Source of the DNA: a virus
Reading direction: 5' to 3' (one strand)
Virus record (IMG/VR): IMGVR_UViG_3300030085_004990
Span: 1-20,075 of that record
DNA length: 20,075 nt
In this document: piece after piece, positions 16,380 through 20,075 of the stretch
How positions within the stretch are numbered: position 1 is the stretch's first letter
Layout of the letters: every line of letters starts with the position of its first letter
Position numbers and translations under genes: made by a program
The notes under the pieces: generated by a model
The model's database searches: none
Seen by the model: only the letters and a program-made list of their open reading frames with translations
What the model was told of the DNA's origin: nothing

Positions 16380-17156
16380 ATGGCACGGGAAGTAAGTATC
16401 AGGGCTGTAGTTAATACTAATTTTGTGGTCCTTTCAGACAATGAGAAACAAGGAGAATTTCTAAAAGATCGTCGAATACCAAGCTGCAGGCTTTTAGAGG
16501 AACTAGAGTCATCACTTGTCATTGATTCACCGCTAGGCACTTGGCTTTTAGTCAAAGATGACTGGGTGATCGAACAAGACGAAATAATCGAAAAACCCTA
16601 TAAAGAAAAAGAAGGTTTTCGCTATATAGAGGGTTGCCCTTACTTTCATCTTCCGCTCGAAAAAGAGCATGACCACCGCAAAGGCCTGATTTACAGTACG
16701 GCAAGTGCTTTGATAGGCTTAAATATGAGTCCTATTAAGGACCTTGACGATTATTTATCAGCCGTCTATAAGCACGGTACTGGTACTTATAAGGCCGACA
16801 ATCGTGCAGGACTTTCAGAGATCGGAGTCGGTTGTACTGTTTCTCATACTATCGGTCCTGACGAGATTGAAGATGAGATCGACGAGGGCCGGCCTGTAGT
16901 TTTAGCGATCGTAGCCAAAGGGACGCATAGGAGGCCTTTTGGGCTCACCTATTACGTCTGCCTTTATGGCTATAGCAGTGATTCCTGGCTACTGCACGAT
17001 CCTTGTGGACGCCTTGATTTGAAAGACGGGCTTTGGGAATCTACTGTTGAGGGCGCAGGTAAAGGTGTTACTTATGACAGGGAAATGTCACAGAAGCGAA
17101 TTTTTTACGGAGGCGGAGCCAGTGGCTGGGGCTTTATTAGATTTCATGAATTGTGA
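16380..17156 (+). CDS. C39-peptidase-like protein lacking catalytic residues
   Basis: 258 residues. An N-terminal SH3-like beta region (about 4-78) precedes a domain that follows the C39-type (papain-like) cysteine peptidase layout known from cyanophage wall-acting proteins: a PYF strand at 87-89, a helix at 101-115, ...GRPVVLAIVAKG (170-181), YYVCLYGY (191-198), HDPCGRL (206-212) and a C-terminal SGWGF. Against the active pattern as I remember it, the oxyanion Gln after PYF is His/Leu, the nucleophile Cys at the head of the first helix is replaced (GLIYSTASAL, 102-111), and the GGH histidine is FGL (187-189). Only Asp207 of the NDP/HDP motif remains. This suggests a binding or structural pseudoenzyme. 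Its stop overlaps the next GTG by four bases (GTGA). Confidence 0.6.
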   Translation: MAREVSIRAVVNTNFVVLSDNEKQGEFLKDRRIPSCRLLEELESSLVIDSPLGTWLLVKDDWVIEQDEIIEKPYKEKEGFRYIEGCPYFHLPLEKEHDHRKGLIYSTASALIGLNMSPIKDLDDYLSAVYKHGTGTYKADNRAGLSEIGVGCTVSHTIGPDEIEDEIDEGRPVVLAIVAKGTHRRPFGLTYYVCLYGYSSDSWLLHDPCGRLDLKDGLWESTVEGAGKGVTYDREMSQKRIFYGGGASGWGFIRFHEL

Positions 17157-17386
17157 GCTATACTGATTCCAAATCAAGGGCAGTAATGGACGAAATCCTT
17201 ACCGACACAGAGGATAAACTCCTTATTCAACAGCAGGATCTTGCAGATAAAATCCGTGCTGCTGAGGATTCATTGATGCGAGATAAGGAGCTGTATCTAA
17301 AGGTCACTGGTGCCCTTGAGGGAATCGCAATTGTCAAGCAACGTATGGCGCCTAAGCTGACCGAGGCGGTTACTGAGGCCAATTGA
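17153..17386 (+). CDS. Small coiled-coil protein
   Basis: 77 residues, starting at a GTG inside GTGA, a four-base overlap with the C39-like gene's stop that implies coupling. It is almost entirely helical with heptad-like hydrophobic spacing at about 15-60 (EILTDTEDKLLIQQQDLADK onward), and is acidic overall. No signal peptide, membrane helix or catalytic motif. Function unknown; coiled-coil oligomerisation is likely. Confidence 0.6.
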   Translation: MSYTDSKSRAVMDEILTDTEDKLLIQQQDLADKIRAAEDSLMRDKELYLKVTGALEGIAIVKQRMAPKLTEAVTEAN

Positions 17387-17387
17387 G

Positions 17388-17621
17388 ATGATGGAAGGTC
17401 TCACAAGGAGTCGCTACAAGGCGCTTGAGACGGTTGCTGAACACTTATCTCCTCCGTCCCGTGAAATGCGTCTGGAGGCGATTATAAAAGACATCCCAGA
17501 CGAAGATCTGCGCTGGGTTGTCGACAAATTACATTACTTTATTCTAAAAATTTTAGAGGATGCTGAATTTGATCCAGCCGAAGAAGATCACGATTTTTTG
17601 TCGCCTGGCTTAACTGATTGA
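17388..17621 (+). CDS. Small helical acidic protein
   Basis: 77 residues, predicted helical, with an acidic C-terminus (EDAEFDPAEEDHDFLSPG). It starts one base after the preceding stop at ATGATG; either ATG could serve. Its TGA at 17619-17621 directly abuts the 3' end of the tRNA gene on the other strand. Not recognised. Confidence 0.55.
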   Translation: MMEGLTRSRYKALETVAEHLSPPSREMRLEAIIKDIPDEDLRWVVDKLHYFILKILEDAEFDPAEEDHDFLSPGLTD

Positions 17622-17706
17622 TAGGAGCGGAGGGGCTCGAACCCTCACGACCGCTGTGGTCTCAGGATTTTAAGTCCTGTGTGTCTACCGATTCCACCAC
17701 GCTCCC
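17622..17706 (-). tRNA. tRNA-Leu (anticodon UAA)
   Basis: Reading the minus strand gives a complete 85-base class II tRNA: acceptor GGGAGCG pairing with CGCTCCT (the outermost pair is G-U), a D-arm region GTGGAATCGGTAGACAC, anticodon stem CAGGA/TCCTG with loop CTTAAAA (anticodon TAA), a long variable arm (GACC/GGTC stem), T-arm GAGGG-TTCGAGC-CCCTC and discriminator A. CCA is not encoded. The long variable arm and anticodon identify leucine. It lies antisense between two + strand genes. Phage copies of this tRNA help decode UUA codons, which an AT-richer phage uses more than its Synechococcus host. Confidence 0.93.
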
Positions 17707-17734
17707 GGTGGTGCAAGCATAACGTAGAGCACAA

Positions 17735-18187
17735 GTGTGTGCAGCCTACAGTTTTGACATAGCTGGAATACCACAAGTGTTTCATTGCGAGCAAGACTTA
17801 CTGGTTAACTTAATTGTTTTAAGCCCCAAAGCTGCTCGTCGAAAATTTAGAGCCTTCATATTCGAGAGTTGGGATTGGGAATGTGCTTATTGCGGTAAAA
17901 AATTGACCGCTGACACCGCTACAATCGATCACATTTTGCCCAAACACAAGGGCGGCCATAACATTCGATCAAACATGGCGTGTTGCTGCTCAAGCTGCAA
18001 TAGGGCCAAAGGATCGACATTGCTCAATGATTGGTACACCGAAGAACTGCCATACTTTACGGAAGAAAGGTTTGATAGAATTACTGCATGGGTTGAGCAA
18101 AAATCCTGCTCAATAAAGCTGCCCAGCACAGAATTAGCTCAAGCGTACATTGACGATGACATCTCCATCAGCTGGGTCGCAATCTAA
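17735..18187 (+). CDS. HNH endonuclease
   Basis: 150 residues with a complete zinc-stabilised HNH fold at about 50-95: CAYCGKKL (Cys50, Cys53), then IDHILPKHKGG with the Asp65-His66 pair, Asn80 in RSN, and the second zinc pair Cys85/Cys88 followed by NRAKGS. Flanking residues, including RRKFRAFIFESWDWE before it, match the usual context of phage HNH proteins. It cuts DNA; in phages such enzymes are either free-standing homing nucleases or packaging helpers. Its position beside a tRNA gene favours a homing-type mobile gene. The start is a GTG at 17735; a second GTG at V15 (17777) is possible. It overlaps the next gene by 32 bases. Confidence 0.85.
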   Translation: MCAAYSFDIAGIPQVFHCEQDLLVNLIVLSPKAARRKFRAFIFESWDWECAYCGKKLTADTATIDHILPKHKGGHNIRSNMACCCSSCNRAKGSTLLNDWYTEELPYFTEERFDRITAWVEQKSCSIKLPSTELAQAYIDDDISISWVAI

Positions 18188-18335
18188 AGACAAAAATAAA
18201 GAGAAAGAATTTCTTGGCGGTTACATCAAGGAACTGCAGGAAGAGCGTATTCCTGAAGACGGGGACCGCGCCATGCGTGGTGAAGTTGGTGATGACGTCT
18301 CAGGCAAGATGGATCGAGGCGTATTGAAGGTGTGA
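18156..18335 (+). CDS. Small hydrophilic protein
   Basis: 59 residues from the ATG at 18156; a TTG two codons upstream is the alternative. It is highly charged (SKDKNKEKEFLGGYIKELQE, then IPEDGDRAMRGEVGDD) and ends KMDRGVLKV. It overlaps the HNH gene's end by 32 bases and stops one base before the next ATG, indicating tight coupling. No membrane helix or known motif. From memory, short proteins with this ending occur in marine cyanophages. Confidence 0.6.
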   Translation: MTSPSAGSQSKDKNKEKEFLGGYIKELQEERIPEDGDRAMRGEVGDDVSGKMDRGVLKV

Positions 18336-18336
18336 G

Positions 18337-18624
18337 ATGGCTGACCGCAAGAAGGCGAAACACCTAGCCAAGGAGCACATGAAGTGCAATAAGCCAAAGA
18401 AAACTCCAGGGCATAAAACTAAAAGCCATGTCGTGAAGGCATGCAAGGACGGAAAAGAGAAGATTATTCGTTTCGGCCAGCAGGGTGTCAAAGGGGCAGG
18501 TAAAAACCCTAAGACCGCTAAAGAAAAGGCAAGAAAGGCCTCATATTACGCAAGGCATAACGCACAAGACAGCAAACCAGATAAAATGTCAGCGCGTTAT
18601 TGGTCCCACAAGGTCAAGTGGTGA
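18337..18624 (+). CDS. Basic DUF6321-like protein
   Basis: 95 residues, Lys-rich (pI clearly high). The core KSHVVKACKDGKEKIIRFGQ followed by a G-x-K-G-A-G loop and a final MSARYWSHKVKW matches, from memory, a small conserved family of phages (DUF6321) of unknown function. Two cysteines (in MKCN and KACK) and several histidines could bind a metal or nucleic acid, but there is no proof. It begins one base after the preceding stop. Confidence 0.65.
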   Translation: MADRKKAKHLAKEHMKCNKPKKTPGHKTKSHVVKACKDGKEKIIRFGQQGVKGAGKNPKTAKEKARKASYYARHNAQDSKPDKMSARYWSHKVKW

Positions 18625-18640
18625 CCTCTCATAGAGAAAA

Positions 18641-18760
18641 ATGCCTATCATCAGCTTTTTGACTCTATTTACTGTCGCCTACCTCTCTGGAATTTTGTTT
18701 TTGGTTGAGGCTAAAACCGAGCGAAGCCGTAGGCGTAAGCGTAGAAGTCGATCTAATTGA
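18641..18760 (+). CDS. 39-residue membrane protein with Arg-rich tail
   Basis: A short reading frame: ATG at 18641, TGA at 18758-18760. Residues 3-24 form one hydrophobic helix (IISFLTLFTVAYLSGILFLV), followed by a dense basic tail (RSRRRKRRSRSN). A purine run AGAGAAAAA sits just upstream of the ATG. A single helix with a strongly positive tail would orient with the tail in the cytoplasm. It fills the gap between two convincing genes and has no competing frame. Function unknown; small helices of this kind can be regulators or lysis accessories. Confidence 0.5.
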   Translation: MPIISFLTLFTVAYLSGILFLVEAKTERSRRRKRRSRSN

Positions 18761-18784
18761 CCATCAATTTAATGCTGGTAGGAT
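18757..18784 (+). promoter_or_regulatory. Candidate sigma70 promoter for the NblA-like gene
   Basis: TTGACC at 18757-18762 and TAGGAT at 18779-18784 are separated by 16 bases. A TG-G immediately before the -10 element gives an extended -10. Transcription would start near 18791, just before the AAAGG ribosome-binding site (18796-18800) of the gene at 18807. The -35 element overlaps the stop of the preceding small gene. Confidence 0.4.
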
Positions 18785-18806
18785 AGATCCAAGGTAAAGG
18801 CTAAAA

Positions 18807-19022
18807 ATGGATGCATTAGGACTCCCGGTGGATGTTGAATTTCAAATCCACGCAGCGTCACTAGCCATTCAGGGCATGGATCGAGACGAATTAGAAGAAG
18901 CATTCGTTGAAATGCTTCATCAAAAAGCTCACGATCGTCAGATGTTCCTATCAATCCTAAAAGATCACGGCATAGATGCCGAAGTCACCTTTAATTACCA
19001 AACCTTCGGTCAAATCTCCTAA
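18807..19022 (+). CDS. nblA: NblA-like phycobilisome-degradation protein
   Basis: 71 residues; host and phage NblA proteins are usually about 55-65. After a short N-terminus, VDVEFQIHAASLAIQGMDRD aligns with the NblA pattern of a short Leu/Val-x-x-Glu-x-Gln-Phe start, a first helix, a Met-Ser/Arg-x-x turn, and a second helix (ELEEAFVEMLHQKAHDRQMF) ending LSILKDHGI. NblA is an adaptor that attaches to phycobilisome rods and recruits Clp protease, dismantling the antenna. A phage copy would redirect amino acids and light use during infection. AAAGG with a six-base spacer precedes the ATG, and it has its own candidate promoter. Assignment rests on pattern memory; another small helical-hairpin family is possible. 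Confidence 0.55.
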   Translation: MDALGLPVDVEFQIHAASLAIQGMDRDELEEAFVEMLHQKAHDRQMFLSILKDHGIDAEVTFNYQTFGQIS

Positions 19023-19027
19023 TAACA

Positions 19028-19411
19028 ATGGCAACTCGTACCGTTCAAGGAACCCTTGATACCTTTTCTGTAAACACAGGCTCCGACGTGACTTATGAAG
19101 GTGCTGGTGCTGGCAACGATAGGAGCCAGAACACACGGGCATTTAAGGTTAACCCTGGCTCTACAGGAGACATTACCGTTTCACTGAACCAGTCGTTTGG
19201 TGTGATCGGCATGGAGATCTTCCAGGAAGATGACCATTCTGCTGCAAGTGCTCCTACTGGTTACAAGAAGGCCTTTAACGTCGCCCAGGCTGGTAAAGGG
19301 AAGGGTGCAGTCGGCGTGACTGTCACTAATGCCGCCAAAGACTACATTGTCCTGTTGACCTTGGACGGTTATTCTGAGGTGAGCTATACCGCTACTGTTG
19401 AAGTCCCGTAA
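19028..19411 (+). CDS. Beta-rich protein of unknown function
   Basis: 127 residues without signal peptide or membrane helix. It is predicted all-beta: GTLDTFSVNTGSDVTYEG, a strand pair around GDITVSLNQSFGVIGMEIF, an Ala/Gly-rich region and a closing DYIVLLTLDGYSEVSYTATV. The ending resembles Ig-like or pre-peptidase C-terminal (PPC) beta sandwiches, but I cannot assign it. It lies five bases after the NblA-like gene, so it probably shares its transcript. Its last 14 bases overlap the likely start of the lysozyme gene. Confidence 0.6.
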   Translation: MATRTVQGTLDTFSVNTGSDVTYEGAGAGNDRSQNTRAFKVNPGSTGDITVSLNQSFGVIGMEIFQEDDHSAASAPTGYKKAFNVAQAGKGKGAVGVTVTNAAKDYIVLLTLDGYSEVSYTATVEVP

Positions 19412-20075
19412 GAAACAGCAGTCTTGGAAGGACTACCCCTTTCTTACAGATATTGGTATTGAATTAATTAAGTTTCACGAAACGCCTCGTACCTACATAG
19501 GTATGGGGCGTTTTGCTGCATACAAGGATTTTGGCGAGGCCAATTGGAGGATCGGTTACAACAGTCTGAAATTAGGTAAAAGGCGTGTTGCGTACAATGA
19601 AAAGACTGATAGAGAAGATATCGAGAGACAACTGGTAGAAGATCTTAAAGAATTCTCGAAAGAGGTTTCACAATACGTATATGTGCCCTTAAACAGGCAC
19701 AAAAAAGGCGCAGTGCTCAGCTTCGCGAGGAGCCTTGGTATTCTTGGGTTCAAGAATTCTAAGCTGCTGGAGCTAATTAACAGCCACGCCTCAAAAAAAC
19801 AGATTATTTCAGAGTGGAGTCCCTATATAAATAGGTACTGGCTTTGCGGAGGAGACAGGATGCGTGACAGAAGAAGAGCTGAGTTAAATGCTTTTCTTTC
19901 TGCCGACAAAGAAATACCAACATTCACAAGGCATACTTGCCAGACCTCTATATGCCTATTGAATCTGACTGAGACATACAATGGGGCACCAAACCAGATT
20001 AAAGCCGTTGAGTACCTTGAGAAAAAAATCAAAGAATGGGATCCGACTGGTCACGCTCTTCGGAGGTTTTACCGT
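19398..20075 (+). CDS. GH24-like lysozyme (endolysin), 3'-partial
   Basis: Open to the right edge, at least 226 residues. The only good start upstream is TTG at 19398, overlapping the previous gene by 14 bases; the first ATG (19503) would cut off the catalytic region. The layout follows T4-lysozyme-like muramidases, which cut peptidoglycan: Glu28 in FHET, Asp44 in AAYKD, WRIGYNSLKLGKR, a helical lobe with VPLNRHKKGAVLSFARSLG, a core helix KLLELINSHAS, and the late GGDRMRDRRRAEL that matches the usual GG-x-x-x-x-RR-x-E. Two oddities: the position of T4 Thr26 is Arg51, and about seven extra residues separate Glu and Asp. From memory, cyanophage lysozymes share the tail that follows (TCQTSICLLNLTETYNGAP). 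Confidence 0.7.
   Translation, partial: MKSRKKQQSWKDYPFLTDIGIELIKFHETPRTYIGMGRFAAYKDFGEANWRIGYNSLKLGKRRVAYNEKTDREDIERQLVEDLKEFSKEVSQYVYVPLNRHKKGAVLSFARSLGILGFKNSKLLELINSHASKKQIISEWSPYINRYWLCGGDRMRDRRRAELNAFLSADKEIPTFTRHTCQTSICLLNLTETYNGAPNQIKAVEYLEKKIKEWDPTGHALRRFYR
19478..19515. repeat. Long near-perfect hairpin inside the lysozyme gene
   Basis: Bases 19478-19495 pair with 19498-19515 over 17-18 positions: C-G, then AAACGCC/GGCGTTT, TCG/TGG with two G-U wobbles, and TACCTA/TAGGTA around the bases CA, so the loop is effectively ACAT. It is followed by only a short T run that is part of the stem. It lies 67 bases after the preceding stop codon, in position for a terminator of the NblA-like operon, but within coding sequence. 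Confidence 0.65.

Noticed and set aside
17622-17706. tRNA-Leu as an integration site of a satellite or tycheposon-like element
   Set aside because: No integrase, no repeated tRNA 3' fragment and no host genes are visible nearby; a phage-encoded tRNA is simpler.
18628-18640. Short CTCT/AGAG hairpin followed by an A run as a terminator
   Set aside because: Only about four pairs and no T run; it is more likely the purine-rich ribosome-binding region of the next small gene.
1-20075. CRISPR arrays or insertion sequences
   Set aside because: No regularly spaced short repeats and no transposase-like frame or terminal inverted repeats were found on reading.

Overview
This window looks like part of a lytic marine cyanophage genome, most likely a T4-like myovirus (Kyanoviridae type) or a close relative infecting Synechococcus. 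The signs are: tightly packed genes with start/stop overlaps of 1-14 bases; long tail-fibre genes with the domain styles common in marine phages; a phage-borne tRNA-Leu(UAA) next to an HNH endonuclease; an NblA-like protein that only makes sense against a phycobilisome-bearing host; and a GH24-like lysozyme at the right edge. I had no database. Statements that a gene resembles known cyanophage proteins are from memory and marked as such. No capsid, replication, photosynthesis or integrase gene is present.

Layout. Bases 3-12426 (+) are one compact structural operon: a giant J-like tail-tip protein (its frame is open at the left edge); a tail protein split by a cupredoxin-like copper-site domain; two paralogous tail-tube-like proteins; and two large fibres, one repetitive and one a mosaic of LamG-like, discoidin-like, SPRY-like and cupredoxin-like modules. 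Bases 12430-13496 (+) hold two small membrane-associated proteins. Bases 15060-13357 (-) hold three overlapping genes for secreted, Ser/Thr-rich proteins. Their last gene converges on the + strand gene with a 140-base tail-to-tail coding overlap and appears to lack a standard start codon.

A 54-base divergent intergenic region with a 10-base direct repeat separates the minus operon from a second + strand run. This run holds a two-helix holin-like membrane protein, a membrane-anchored protein with a glycine-rich hydrophobic C-terminus, small acidic and coiled-coil proteins, a C39-peptidase-like protein that has lost its catalytic residues, tRNA-Leu on the minus strand, an HNH endonuclease, several small conserved-looking proteins, an NblA-like protein with its own candidate promoter, a beta-rich protein, and a GH24-like lysozyme cut by the right edge. 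That lysozyme gene contains an unusually long hairpin next to its catalytic Glu codon.

How it fits together (inference): the left half builds a host-contacting tail apparatus, the minus-strand trio probably makes exported surface or virion proteins, and the right half mixes candidate lysis functions (holin-like, lysozyme) with host-takeover functions (NblA, tRNA). No stretch above 300 bases lacks a gene.
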